Shown piece after piece: positions 25,602-34,486 of a stretch of DNA of 64,000 nucleotides (position 1 is its first letter; each line of letters opens with the position of its first letter). The position numbers and the translations under genes are program-made. Origin of the DNA: Roseburia sp. (GTDB lineage Bacteria > Bacillota > Clostridia > Lachnospirales > Lachnospiraceae); contig JAHZFL010000003.1 in the NCBI GenBank assembly GCA_019421345.1, positions 98,416-162,415 on the forward strand. Direction: 5' to 3'. The notes under the pieces are model-generated. The model was given only the letters and a program-made list of their open reading frames with translations. It made no database searches and was not told the origin of the DNA.

Positions 25602-27551
25602 ATGGTTTTATCTTGTCAGAATATCTCAAAGTCATTCGGGACTGACGAAGTATTAAAGGATATAAGTTTTCATCTGGATGCAAATGAAAAAGCGGCGATT
25701 GTCGGCATTAACGGCGCCGGCAAATCGACGCTGCTTAAAATTATCATGCAAAAGGAGCGGGCGGACGCCGGAGAGGTAGTTCTGGCTAAGGATGCAGCGC
25801 TCGGTTATCTGGCGCAGTATCAGGATATTTCCGGCGAGCGCAGTATCTATGAGGAGGTGCTTTCCTCACGCGGGGAGGTGCTTGAGCTGGAAGCGCGTCT
25901 GCGGGAGCAGGAGGCGCAGATGAATCTGCTCGCGGGGGAAGAACTGGAACGTCTTCTGGAGAACTATCACAGGCTAAGCCGCGAGTTTGAATTGCTTGGC
26001 GGTTACACCTATCGAAGCGAGGTTACCGGTATTTTAAAGGGACTTGGATTTTTGGACGAGGAGCTTACTAGAAAGATGGGAGAGCTCTCCGGCGGGCAGA
26101 AAACACGCGTTTCGCTGGGGAAACTGCTCGTTACAAGACCGGATGTTCTCCTGCTTGACGAGCCGACGAACCATCTGGATGTGGAGTCGATTCGCTGGCT
26201 GGAGGGCTTTCTTGCCAATTATAAGGGAGCCGTTGTCATTGTCTCGCACGACCGCTATTTTTTGGATCGGGTCGTGACGAAGGTAATTGAAATTTTTCAG
26301 CACAAGGGCTTTGTCTATCAGGGAAATTACACAGAATTTGCAAAGAAGAAGGCGAAGGTGCGCAGGGATCTGCTACGGCAGTATTATCGCCAACAGCAGG
26401 AGATCAAGCGGCAGGAGGAGGTCATCGCTAAGCTAAAGGCGTTTAATCGGGAGAAATCGATCAAGCGTGCGGAGAGCCGGGAGAAGCTTCTGGATAAGGT
26501 GGAGCGTCTTGAGAAGCCCACAGAGGAACATACGGATGTCCAGATTGTCCTAGAGCCGGAAGTGACAAGCGGAAACGATGTTTTAACTGTTTCAAACCTC
26601 GCGAAAGCATATGGAGCGCATCGTCTTTTTTCAGACCTCTCTTTTGAATTAAAGCGCGGGGAGCGCGTTGCTCTGATCGGAAATAACGGCACGGGAAAGA
26701 CGACGATCCTTAAGCTGATCAATGGCTTGGAGGAGGGAGACGGCGGCAGCATTACGCTGGGAACAAATGTGCAGATTGGCTATTACGATCAGGAGCATCA
26801 GCTTCTTCACATGGAAAAGACGATTTTTGAGGAAATTTCCGACGCATATCCGCAGTTAAATAACACAAAAATAAGGAATGTGCTGGCTGCGTTTTTATTT
26901 ACGAACGACGATGTGTTTAAGCGTATTTCAGATTTGAGCGGCGGAGAGCGCGGCAGGGTTTCTCTGGCAAAGCTGATGCTTTCCAATGCAAATTTTCTGA
27001 TCCTTGACGAGCCGACAAACCATTTGGATATTACCTCAAAGGAGATTTTGGAGAGCGCCCTCAATCAGTATACGGGGACGGTTTTGTTTGTCTCGCACGA
27101 CCGTTATTTTATCAATCAGACAGCGACACGGATTCTGGAGCTGACGGGCGAGACGCTTGTCAATTATCTTGGTAATTATGATTATTATCTGGAAAAGCGG
27201 GAGGAGCTGACGCGTGTTTATGCGTCTTTGCCGGACGATTTAAATAATGCGGAGAGCGATAAGGAGACGGAGGATGCACCGGCGGCAAAGGCAGACTGGA
27301 AGCAGCAAAAGGCAGAGCAGGCGCGCCTGCGCAAGCTTATGAACGAGCTGAAAAGGACAGAGGAGCGTATTGCATCGCTTGAGGCGGAGCTTGCAGAGAT
27401 TGACGAGGCATGTGCGCTGCCCCAAAACGCGACGAATTCCGCAAAGCTGAATGAATTGGGCCAAAGGCAGGAGATATGCCGGAGCGAATTGGATGCTTGT
27501 TATGAGACATGGGAGCGCTTATCGCTTGAGACAGAAAATTTCGCAGGCTGA
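25602..27551 (+). CDS. ABC-F family ATPase (YdiF/Uup type)
   Basis: 649-residue soluble protein with two ABC domains and no membrane part. Walker A motifs are GINGAGKST (residues 35-43) and GNNGTGKTT; signatures are LSGGQKTRV and LSGGERGRV; both Walker B sites read LLDEPTNHLD/ILDEPTNHLD. The inter-domain linker is basic and helical, and a coiled-coil C-terminal domain (about 545-645) resembles Uup. ABC-F proteins act on the ribosome or rescue stalled translation; a resistance role cannot be inferred. Located beside rex as ydiF is in Bacillus. Confidence 0.92.
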   Translation: MVLSCQNISKSFGTDEVLKDISFHLDANEKAAIVGINGAGKSTLLKIIMQKERADAGEVVLAKDAALGYLAQYQDISGERSIYEEVLSSRGEVLELEARLREQEAQMNLLAGEELERLLENYHRLSREFELLGGYTYRSEVTGILKGLGFLDEELTRKMGELSGGQKTRVSLGKLLVTRPDVLLLDEPTNHLDVESIRWLEGFLANYKGAVVIVSHDRYFLDRVVTKVIEIFQHKGFVYQGNYTEFAKKKAKVRRDLLRQYYRQQQEIKRQEEVIAKLKAFNREKSIKRAESREKLLDKVERLEKPTEEHTDVQIVLEPEVTSGNDVLTVSNLAKAYGAHRLFSDLSFELKRGERVALIGNNGTGKTTILKLINGLEEGDGGSITLGTNVQIGYYDQEHQLLHMEKTIFEEISDAYPQLNNTKIRNVLAAFLFTNDDVFKRISDLSGGERGRVSLAKLMLSNANFLILDEPTNHLDITSKEILESALNQYTGTVLFVSHDRYFINQTATRILELTGETLVNYLGNYDYYLEKREELTRVYASLPDDLNNAESDKETEDAPAAKADWKQQKAEQARLRKLMNELKRTEERIASLEAELAEIDEACALPQNATNSAKLNELGQRQEICRSELDACYETWERLSLETENFAG

Positions 27552-27553
27552 CG

Positions 27554-27571
27554 TTGTTAAATTTTTGTCAC
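27554..27571 (+). promoter_or_regulatory. candidate Rex operator
   Basis: TTGTTAAATTTTTGTCAC (27554-27571). The left half TTGTTAA matches the Clostridial Rex box TTGTTAANNNNTTAACAA exactly; the right half matches four of seven positions. It abuts the -35 of the rex promoter, the expected place for autoregulation by NADH/NAD+ ratio. Confidence 0.45.
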
Positions 27572-27572
27572 A

Positions 27573-27601
27573 TTGACAGACACCCCGATAATCATTATAA
27601 T
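27573..27601 (+). promoter_or_regulatory. consensus sigma-A promoter of rex
   Basis: TTGACA (27573-27578), 17-nt spacer, TATAAT (27596-27601): a perfect consensus promoter, 37 nt before the GTG start. Confidence 0.85.
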
Positions 27602-27638
27602 AGCACTAGCAGGTTTTGCAGGAAAGGTGGAGAATCAC

Positions 27639-28292
27639 GTGCAGCAAAAGGAGATTTCGCAGGCTGTCATTCGCAGAATGCCGCGCTATTACCGTTATCT
27701 GGGGGAATTACTTGAGGATGGCGTAGAGCGGATTTCTTCGAATGATCTAAGCCGTACTATGCGGGTGACTGCATCGCAGATTCGTCAGGACTTAAATAAT
27801 TTCGGCGGATTCGGACAGCAGGGCTATGGATATAATGTAAAATACTTACACGATGAGATCGGAAAGATATTAGGTCTGAATCAGAGACATAATATTATTG
27901 TCATAGGAGCCGGAAATCTGGGGCAGGCAATTACCAACTATGTGAAATTTGAACAGCTTGGCTTTATGATCATTGGATTGTTTGACATTAATCCGGCGCT
28001 TGAGGGCTTAACGGTGCGCGGGATAAAGATTCATATGATGGATGAACTCCCGGCTTTTTGCGAGGAGCATCAGGTAGATATTGCGGCGCTGACGCTTCCA
28101 AAGGAAAAGGCGGATGCGAGCGCGCATCGGCTCGTAGAGCTTGGCATCCATGCGATCTGGAATTTTGCGCATGTGGACCTTGATCTGATCGATCAGGATG
28201 TCGTCATTGAGAATGTGCATCTTTCGGATAGTCTGATGCAGCTTTCCTATAATATTGTAAAAAACAGAGCAAAAACAGAGCACTCGTCATAA
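27639..28292 (+). CDS. rex: redox-sensing transcriptional repressor Rex
   Basis: 217-residue NADH-responsive repressor. The N-terminal winged helix (RMPRYYRYLGELLEDGVERI and SQIRQDLNNFGGFGQQGYGY) binds operators; the Rossmann fold starts at NIIVIGAGNLGQA. The C-terminal domain-swap helix is present (NVHLSDSLMQLSYNIV). GTG at 27639 follows AAAGGTGGAG and gives a typical length; upstream in-frame codons overlap the promoter. It is followed by a terminator. Confidence 0.95.
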   Translation: MQQKEISQAVIRRMPRYYRYLGELLEDGVERISSNDLSRTMRVTASQIRQDLNNFGGFGQQGYGYNVKYLHDEIGKILGLNQRHNIIVIGAGNLGQAITNYVKFEQLGFMIIGLFDINPALEGLTVRGIKIHMMDELPAFCEEHQVDIAALTLPKEKADASAHRLVELGIHAIWNFAHVDLDLIDQDVVIENVHLSDSLMQLSYNIVKNRAKTEHSS

Positions 28293-28297
28293 GAAAG

Positions 28298-28330
28298 AAA
28301 AGCGCCCTTACCACAGGTGGGCGCTTTTTT
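28298..28330 (+). terminator. intrinsic terminator of rex
   Basis: AAAAGCGCCC (28298-28307) pairs with GGGCGCTTTT (28319-28328), followed by further T residues to 28330. Confidence 0.85.
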
Positions 28331-28383
28331 CTGACATAGGAAACTGCCCTGTAATGTATGCCGGAAAAGCACACTTTTGTTAT

Positions 28384-28421
28384 GACATAAGAGTGGCTCG
28401 TGAAGTGTGTCGCTCGTTGTT
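28384..28421 (+). repeat. 38-nt dispersed repeat, copy D
   Basis: Three mismatches to the unit at 37811-37848. It lies between the rex terminator and the start of nnr, 21 nt before the nnr start codon. Confidence 0.85.
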
Positions 28422-28442
28422 TGTTTGTGGGAGGATGGAATA

Positions 28443-29960
28443 ATGCGGTATCTTGTAACAGGCGATGAAATGAGGACCTACGATAAAAACACGATAGAGA
28501 CGTTACAGATTCCGGCGCTTGTGCTGATGGAACGCGCCGCGCTTTCTGTTGTGGAGGAGTTGTGGGAAACTCCGGCGGTGCGCGGGCGGCTGTTGATCGT
28601 CTGCGGAAACGGAAATAACGGAGGAGACGGCTATGCCGTCGCGCGTCTGCTTTTGCAAAGAGGCTGTGAGGTGGATGTGGTAGCTGCGCCTGCTTCCTTT
28701 GGGAGAACAGCAGAGAATCAGCGTCAGGCAGATATTTTTCTCGCATACGGCGGGAGGATTCTGGAGAAGATACCAAACAACCGATGCTACAGTGGGGTGA
28801 TCGACGCCGTTTTCGGCGTGGGACTCTCCCGCAGCATAGAGGGGGATTACGCCGCGCTGCTTGCACAGATGAACGGACTTTCCGGTATGAAGATCGCGCT
28901 GGATCTTCCGTCCGGTATCTGCGCGGACACCGGAGCGGTGCTTGGGACGGCGTTTTGTGCTGATCTGACAATCGCGTTTGGATTTGAGAAAATCGGAACG
29001 GTGCTCTGGCCGGGCAATACCTATGCCAAAACAGTGCGCGTTAAGGAGATCGGGATAGACGGGCATAGCTTTTTGGGGCGTCCGCCAAAGCTTGCGGCGT
29101 TTGAGAGAGAGGATTTGGAACGGTTACCGGCAAGGGAGAGCCATTCCAACAAGGGAAGCTTTGGAAAATTGCTTGTGATCGCCGGAAGCGCCGGTATGGC
29201 GGGAGCGGCGTATCTATGTGCCAAGGCAGCGTATTGCTGCGGCTGTGGTCTGGTGCGGATCGTCACGCCGGAGGAAAACCGCAGTATGCTGCAGACGAAG
29301 CTCCCGGAGGCGATTGTGTGTGCATATGACGGAGCGGCGGAGGATGCGTGGCTGAAGGATCAGCTCGCATGGGCGGACGCGGTTGTGTGCGGACCGGGCA
29401 TCGGCACATCGGAAACGGCGGAAGCATTGGTGGCAAAGGTGCTTTGCGGGACGCGGGGGACGCTTCTTTTGGATGCGGATGCCCTGAATTTGCTGGCGCG
29501 CGATCTTGCGCTTTTGGAAAAGTGCAGGGCGCAGGTGATCGTTACGCCGCATTTGGGTGAGATGAGTCGTTTGTGCGAAAAAAGCATTTCTTATCTGCAA
29601 AGTCATCTGCTTGAGGCAGCGGCAGATTTCGCGGCGGAAAATGACGTGATCTGCGTGTTAAAGGATGAGCGCACGGTCACATGTATTCCCGGTGCGGGCG
29701 TCTATCTCAATTTGTCGGGAAACGCCGGCATGGCGACTGCCGGAAGCGGAGATGTGCTAAGCGGTGTGATCGGCGGACTGCTGGCGCAGGGAATGGGGGC
29801 AGAGGATGCTGCGCCACTTGGCGTATTTTTGCATGGAGCGGCGGGGGATGCCGTGCAGGAAAGATACAGCGCTCCCGGACTTATGGCGTCTGATCTCCAC
29901 GAGGGGCTGCGGCTGGTACTCAAAGAAGCAGAACGGTTTGGAAAGGAAGGAAAAGCATGA
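28443..29960 (+). CDS. nnr: bifunctional NAD(P)HX epimerase/dehydratase
   Basis: 505-residue fusion that repairs hydrated NAD(P)H. The N-terminal YjeF_N epimerase has GNGNNGGDGYAVARLL near residues 56-71 and DAVFGVGLSR. The C-terminal ADP-dependent dehydratase, a ribokinase-like fold, has GKLLVIAGSAGMAGAA and the catalytic GSGDVLSGVIGGLL. ATG at 28443 follows GGGAGGATGG. It overlaps alr by 4 nt (ATGA), a common Firmicute arrangement. Repeat copy D lies in its leader. Confidence 0.93.
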   Translation: MRYLVTGDEMRTYDKNTIETLQIPALVLMERAALSVVEELWETPAVRGRLLIVCGNGNNGGDGYAVARLLLQRGCEVDVVAAPASFGRTAENQRQADIFLAYGGRILEKIPNNRCYSGVIDAVFGVGLSRSIEGDYAALLAQMNGLSGMKIALDLPSGICADTGAVLGTAFCADLTIAFGFEKIGTVLWPGNTYAKTVRVKEIGIDGHSFLGRPPKLAAFEREDLERLPARESHSNKGSFGKLLVIAGSAGMAGAAYLCAKAAYCCGCGLVRIVTPEENRSMLQTKLPEAIVCAYDGAAEDAWLKDQLAWADAVVCGPGIGTSETAEALVAKVLCGTRGTLLLDADALNLLARDLALLEKCRAQVIVTPHLGEMSRLCEKSISYLQSHLLEAAADFAAENDVICVLKDERTVTCIPGAGVYLNLSGNAGMATAGSGDVLSGVIGGLLAQGMGAEDAAPLGVFLHGAAGDAVQERYSAPGLMASDLHEGLRLVLKEAERFGKEGKA

Positions 29961-31126
29961 AAAGATACAGCAGAGTCCATGCAGAAATCGATCTGGATGC
30001 GATTCTTCACAATATGGAAGCAATGCATCAGTGTGTCTCGGAGCACACAAGGCTTATGGCGGTCATAAAAGCAGACGGCTACGGGCATGGAGCGGTCGAG
30101 ATTGCGGAGGCGATCGACGGGCTGCCCTATGTATTCGGTTATGCGGTAGCAACGGTCGAGGAGGGGCTTATTCTGCGCAATCATGGCATTGAAAAGCCAA
30201 TACTCATTCTTGGCTATGTCTTTCCGGAGCAGTATCATGATATGATCCGGGCGCGCATCCGTCCGACTGTTTTTACGAGCGATATGGCGGAGCGTCTGTC
30301 TGTTATGGCGGGGCGGCTTGAGGTGGAATGTCCGATCCATTTTGCGGTAGATACAGGAATGAGCCGCATCGGCTATCAGGCGACGGAGGAGGCGGCAGAG
30401 GAAATGGCACGGATCGCATCGCTTCCGCATATTGTGGTAGAGGGAATCTTTACGCATTTTGCGCGTGCGGATGAAGCGGATAAGACGAGCACCTACCGGC
30501 AGCTTGACCTGTTTCGCCAGATGATCGGGATGCTAAAGGAGCGGGGGGTGACGATCCCGATCCATCACTGTGCAAACAGCGCTGCGATCGTCGATCTGCC
30601 AGAAACGAATATGGATTTGGTGCGCGCCGGCATTACGATGTACGGTCTTTGGCCGTCGCCGGAGGTGGATAAGAGCCGGATCGATCTAAAACCGGCGCTC
30701 TCTCTTGTCACACATGTTGCTTATGTCAAGGAGCTTCCGGCAGGACGGGAGATCAGCTACGGCGGGACCTATACCACGTCAAAGAAACAGAGGATCGCGA
30801 CGATCCCCGTGGGCTATGCCGACGGCTATGCAAGAGGACTTTCCAATCGGGCGGATGTGCTGATCCACGGGAGGAGAGTGCCGATCTGCGGCAGGGTCTG
30901 TATGGATCAGTTTATGGTGGATGTCACGGACATCCCGCAGACGGCGACGGGCGATAAGGTGACGCTGATTGGAAAGGACGGAGAGGAGCAGATCACGATG
31001 GAGGAGCTTGGCGCGCTTTCTGACCGCTTTAACTATGAATTTGTCTGCGATCTTGGAAAGCGGATTCCGAGAGTTTATCTGCAGAACGGCAGAGTGATAG
31101 GAACAAAAGATCATTTTTCCGAATAA
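29957..31126 (+). CDS. alr: alanine racemase
   Basis: 389-residue PLP enzyme that makes D-alanine for peptidoglycan. The PLP lysine is K38 (AVIKADGYGHG) and the second catalytic base is the Tyr at about residue 268 (REISYGGTY). VCMDQFMVDVTD is the C-terminal domain signature. Translation is coupled to nnr by the ATGA overlap. A MazF-like gene follows, as in Bacillus, but without the antitoxin gene in between. Confidence 0.96.
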   Translation: MKRYSRVHAEIDLDAILHNMEAMHQCVSEHTRLMAVIKADGYGHGAVEIAEAIDGLPYVFGYAVATVEEGLILRNHGIEKPILILGYVFPEQYHDMIRARIRPTVFTSDMAERLSVMAGRLEVECPIHFAVDTGMSRIGYQATEEAAEEMARIASLPHIVVEGIFTHFARADEADKTSTYRQLDLFRQMIGMLKERGVTIPIHHCANSAAIVDLPETNMDLVRAGITMYGLWPSPEVDKSRIDLKPALSLVTHVAYVKELPAGREISYGGTYTTSKKQRIATIPVGYADGYARGLSNRADVLIHGRRVPICGRVCMDQFMVDVTDIPQTATGDKVTLIGKDGEEQITMEELGALSDRFNYEFVCDLGKRIPRVYLQNGRVIGTKDHFSE

Positions 31127-31187
31127 ACAGAATACACCCGTGAAAATTGGCAATACTATCCTTAAAACAATAGGGAGTGGAAAGTAT

Positions 31188-31535
31188 ATGGTAATCAGAC
31201 GTGGGGATATTTTTTATGCAGATTTAAGACCTGTCGTAGGCTCGGAGCAGGGAGGCGTACGCCCGGTGCTCATTATACAAAACGATGTCGGAAACCGGCA
31301 CAGTCCGACAGTCATCTGTGCGGCGATCACTTCGCAGATGAATAAGGCAAAGCTGCCGACGCATGTGGAGCTTGACAGCCGACGCTATGCGCTCGTGAAG
31401 GATTCTGTCGTCCTTTTGGAGCAACTGCGCACGATCGATAAGACAAGGCTTAAGGATAAGGTGTGCCATTTGGACGCGCAGATTCTTGTAAAAATAGATA
31501 AAGCGCTTGAGATAAGTCTTGAACTATATACATAG
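31188..31535 (+). CDS. ndoA: MazF/NdoA (PemK) family endoribonuclease
   Basis: 115-residue mRNA interferase. The family core MVIRRGDIFYADLRPVVGSEQGG, RPVLIIQNDVGN and SPTVICAAITSQ is intact, including the R/T/S residues of the active site, so it is probably active. In Bacillus the order is alr-ndoAI-ndoA; here only 61 nt separate alr and the toxin and no antitoxin frame fits. The start follows GGGAG at 12 nt. Confidence 0.92.
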   Translation: MVIRRGDIFYADLRPVVGSEQGGVRPVLIIQNDVGNRHSPTVICAAITSQMNKAKLPTHVELDSRRYALVKDSVVLLEQLRTIDKTRLKDKVCHLDAQILVKIDKALEISLELYT

Positions 31536-31536
31536 C

Positions 31537-31565
31537 TTGACTATTACATGGGAAAATGATACGAT
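31537..31565 (+). promoter_or_regulatory. sigma-A promoter for the CBS-domain gene
   Basis: TTGACT (31537-31542), 17-nt spacer, TACGAT (31560-31565), immediately after the ndoA stop codon. Confidence 0.6.
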
Positions 31566-31620
31566 TTTAACAGTTTTTTGTGTAATTTTAAGATACGAAA
31601 AGGAGAGAAAAGAGATACCT

Positions 31621-33003
31621 ATGGAGGATGGATCAAATCCTATCGCCGGAATTTTCATTTTTGCCGGAGTGATACTGGCAGATTTTGTGATTTTCGGCTT
31701 TTACGCTGCCATGCAGAATCTCAATGAGACGGCGATTGAGAAGATGGCGAAGAACAAGAAAACAAGGGCAATGGAGCTGCTCTTAAAGTATATGGATAAG
31801 GCGGAGCGCTATACGCATATCTGTCAGTTGCTGATCCTTGCGGCGCATATGCTGCTCGGTTTTTTTGAGGTGCCGCTCTGGATCAAATACTTTTTATCGG
31901 GAAAGGAGCATACGCTTTTGTTTGTGCTTGCGCATGTCGCGATTTTTCTGGCACTGATATTTCTTGTGCTTGTCTTTGGCATCTACACGCCGGAAAAGGT
32001 GGCGGCAAGGAAGCCCGAAAGCTGGGCGCTTCGGCTGGTCGTTCCGGTTCATGCGCTTGAGCTTTTCCTGTTTCCGCTGATCTGGCTGACAGATGTGATG
32101 TCGAATATGCTGGCGCGCGTTTTTGGCGTAGATCCGCTCAGCGATACGGACGACGTGACGGAGGAGGAGATTATCAGCATGGTCAACGAGGGCCACGAGC
32201 AGGGCGTGCTTTTGGCGAGTGAGGCGGAAATGATACACAATATTTTCGAGTTCGGCGACAAAGAGGCGAAGGATATTATGACGCACCGGAAAAATATTGT
32301 GGCGCTTGACGGGGAAAAGTCGTTTCGGGAAACGCTGCTTGTGATACAGGAGAGCAATTATTCCAGATTTCCGGTTTACGTCGGCGATATTGACAACATC
32401 ATCGGCGTGCTACATATTAAGGAAGCGTTGGATCTTAGCATGGACGCATCCGTGTACGAAATACCGATCAAGGATATGGAGGGCATGATCCTTGCGGTTG
32501 ACTTTATTCCTGAGACGAGAAATATCAACGCGCTGTTCGCCGCCATGCAGTCGGATAAGAGTCATATGGTGATCGTTGTGGACGAGTACGGACAGACAGC
32601 CGGGCTTGTTGCGATGGAAGATATTTTAGAGGAGATCGTCGGAAATATCGAGGACGAGCACGACGACGAGGAGACTATGATCGAAAGGTGTTCCGATGGC
32701 AGCTATCTGATGCGCGGCATGACGCCGTTTGATGAGGTCATCGAGGAGCTCGGCGTCGAGCGCGAGGAGGAGGCAGACGAGTTTGAGACGCTAAGCGGCT
32801 TTTTGATCGCGCTGCTTGGCAGGATTCCGGGAGAACACGAGGTGTTTTCCACGACGGCATACGGCTATTTATTTGAAATCTTGGCGGTGGAGAATAAAAT
32901 GATAAAGAATGTGCATGTTGTAAGGCTGCCGGAGGAAGCGGCAGAAAACGGCGGTACGGCGGCGAGTCCTACCGACGAGGAGACTTGCCAGAAGTCGGAA
33001 TAA
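31621..33003 (+). CDS. CNNM/HlyC-type membrane protein with CBS domains
   Basis: 460-residue protein. An N-terminal DUF21 (CNNM) domain has four hydrophobic segments (about residues 7-28, 62-90, 95-120 and 135-155). Two CBS domains follow (MTHRKNIVALDGEKSF; then IKDMEGMILAVDFIPETRNI), and a CorC_HlyC domain ends it (ERCSDGSYLMRGMTPFDEV). Relatives export or regulate magnesium or cobalt; the 'hemolysin' name is historical. The start at 31621 follows AAGGAG; the longer frame upstream overlaps the promoter. Confidence 0.88.
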   Translation: MEDGSNPIAGIFIFAGVILADFVIFGFYAAMQNLNETAIEKMAKNKKTRAMELLLKYMDKAERYTHICQLLILAAHMLLGFFEVPLWIKYFLSGKEHTLLFVLAHVAIFLALIFLVLVFGIYTPEKVAARKPESWALRLVVPVHALELFLFPLIWLTDVMSNMLARVFGVDPLSDTDDVTEEEIISMVNEGHEQGVLLASEAEMIHNIFEFGDKEAKDIMTHRKNIVALDGEKSFRETLLVIQESNYSRFPVYVGDIDNIIGVLHIKEALDLSMDASVYEIPIKDMEGMILAVDFIPETRNINALFAAMQSDKSHMVIVVDEYGQTAGLVAMEDILEEIVGNIEDEHDDEETMIERCSDGSYLMRGMTPFDEVIEELGVEREEEADEFETLSGFLIALLGRIPGEHEVFSTTAYGYLFEILAVENKMIKNVHVVRLPEEAAENGGTAASPTDEETCQKSE

Positions 33004-33013
33004 ATGATAGAAT
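32985..33013 (+). promoter_or_regulatory. sigma-A promoter for yebC
   Basis: TTGCCA (32985-32990), 17-nt spacer, TAGAAT (33008-33013). The -35 lies inside the end of the preceding gene. Confidence 0.5.
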
Positions 33014-33049
33014 ATAGCGGAATTTGTAAAAATAGAGAGGATAAAAATT

Positions 33050-33778
33050 ATGTCTGGACATTCAAAATTTGCCAATATTAAACACAAAAAAGAGAAAAAC
33101 GATGCGGCAAAAGGAAAAATCTTTACCGTGATCGGACGTGAGATTGCCGTTGCAGTGAAGGAGGGAGGTCCTGATCCGGCAAACAATTACAAGCTGGCAC
33201 AGGTCATCGCAAAGGCGAAGGCGAACAACATGCCAAATGACACGATCGACCGCGGCATCAAAAAGGCGGCGGGAGACGGCGATGCTGTCAATTACGAATT
33301 TTGCACCTATGAGGGGTACGGACCGAGCGGCACGGCGATCATCGTAAAATGCCTGACCGACAATAAGAACCGTACGGCGGCTAACGTCCGCAATGCGTTT
33401 ACCAAGGGACATGGGAGCATCGGTACGCAGGGCTGTGTCTCCTATATGTTTGACGAGAAGGGCCAGATCATCATTGCAAAGGAGGACTGCGCAAAGGATG
33501 CGGACGATTTGATGATGCTCGCGCTTGACGCAGGCGCGGAGGATTTCGCCGAGGAGGAGGATTCCTTTGAGATTTTAACGTTCCCCGATGAGTTTGAAAC
33601 AGTCCGCGCGGCGCTGGAGAAAGAAAATATCGTTATGGCGGAGGCTTCGGTCACGATGCTCCCGCAGACCTATGTGGAGCTTACCGCAGAGGAGGATCTG
33701 ACAAACATCAACCGCATTTTGGATTTGCTTGATGCGGATGACGATGTGCAGGAGGTTTTCCACAACTGGGACGAATAA
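33050..33778 (+). CDS. yebC: YebC/PmpR family protein
   Basis: 242-residue YebC/TACO1 family protein. Characteristic segments are MSGHSKFANIKHKK at the start, IAKAKANNMPNDTIDRGIKKA, and the YEGYGPSGTAIIVKCLTDNKNRT core. Members were described as transcription regulators; recent work assigns several a role in relieving ribosome stalling. The start follows AGAGAGG. It precedes a two-component system after 33 nt. Confidence 0.94.
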   Translation: MSGHSKFANIKHKKEKNDAAKGKIFTVIGREIAVAVKEGGPDPANNYKLAQVIAKAKANNMPNDTIDRGIKKAAGDGDAVNYEFCTYEGYGPSGTAIIVKCLTDNKNRTAANVRNAFTKGHGSIGTQGCVSYMFDEKGQIIIAKEDCAKDADDLMMLALDAGAEDFAEEEDSFEILTFPDEFETVRAALEKENIVMAEASVTMLPQTYVELTAEEDLTNINRILDLLDADDDVQEVFHNWDE

Positions 33779-33811
33779 GCGATCAAAGGCGCAGGGGAGG
33801 AGATGTGGGCG

Positions 33812-34486
33812 ATGCGGATTTTGCTTGCAGAGGATGAGAGGGATCTCAATCACATTATCACGTTAAAGCTTAAGCAGGACGGCTACAGCGTAGACAGTTG
33901 CCATGACGGTGAGGAGGCGCTTGAGGCGCTTGAGGCGGCGGATTATGATGCGGTGATCCTTGATATTATGATGCCGAAGGCGGACGGACTTACGGTTTTA
34001 AAGAAGCTTCGTGGGAGCGGAAATACAACGCCTGTACTTTTTTTGACCGCCCGTGACGCGGTGGAGGATCGTGTGCGCGGTCTGGACGGAGGCGCGAACG
34101 ATTATCTGGTTAAGCCGTTTTCCTTTGAGGAGCTGATGGCGCGCATCCGTGCGATGACGCGCAGTACGTTCGGCATGGCGGACAATATCCTTTCGGTTGC
34201 AGATTTGGAAATGGACTGCAATGCGCACACTGTTGCGCGCGGCGGCGAGCAAATCGTTCTTTCCGCAAAGGAATACGCTCTTTTGGAATATCTGATGCGC
34301 AATCGAGGAATCGTTCTCTCCCGTGAGAAGATCGAGAACCATATCTGGAACTTTGATTATGAAGGAGGCACGAATGTGGTCGATGTTTATATCCGTTATC
34401 TGCGTAAAAAGCTGGACGACGGGCATGAGAAAAAGCTGATCCATACCGTGCGCGGCAGCGGCTATGTCCTGAGGGAGGAAGCATGA
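33812..34486 (+). CDS. OmpR-family response regulator
   Basis: 224-residue regulator. Receiver domain: acid pair E7/D8, phospho-acceptor D51 (VILDIMMP), T79 and K101 (LVKPFS). The C-terminal winged helix ends with NVVDVYIRYLRKKLD and the typical TVRGSGYVLRE. ATG at 33812 is preferred over 33803 because GGGGAGGAG then has about 9 nt spacing. It overlaps the histidine kinase by 4 nt. The two downstream PepSY genes carry matching direct repeats in their promoters and are the likely targets. Confidence 0.93.
   Translation: MRILLAEDERDLNHIITLKLKQDGYSVDSCHDGEEALEALEAADYDAVILDIMMPKADGLTVLKKLRGSGNTTPVLFLTARDAVEDRVRGLDGGANDYLVKPFSFEELMARIRAMTRSTFGMADNILSVADLEMDCNAHTVARGGEQIVLSAKEYALLEYLMRNRGIVLSREKIENHIWNFDYEGGTNVVDVYIRYLRKKLDDGHEKKLIHTVRGSGYVLREEA

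Noticed and set aside
27573..27638. 22-residue N-terminal extension of Rex
   Set aside because: It would start on the -35 hexamer of the rex promoter; GTG 27639 matches the family start and has a ribosome binding site.
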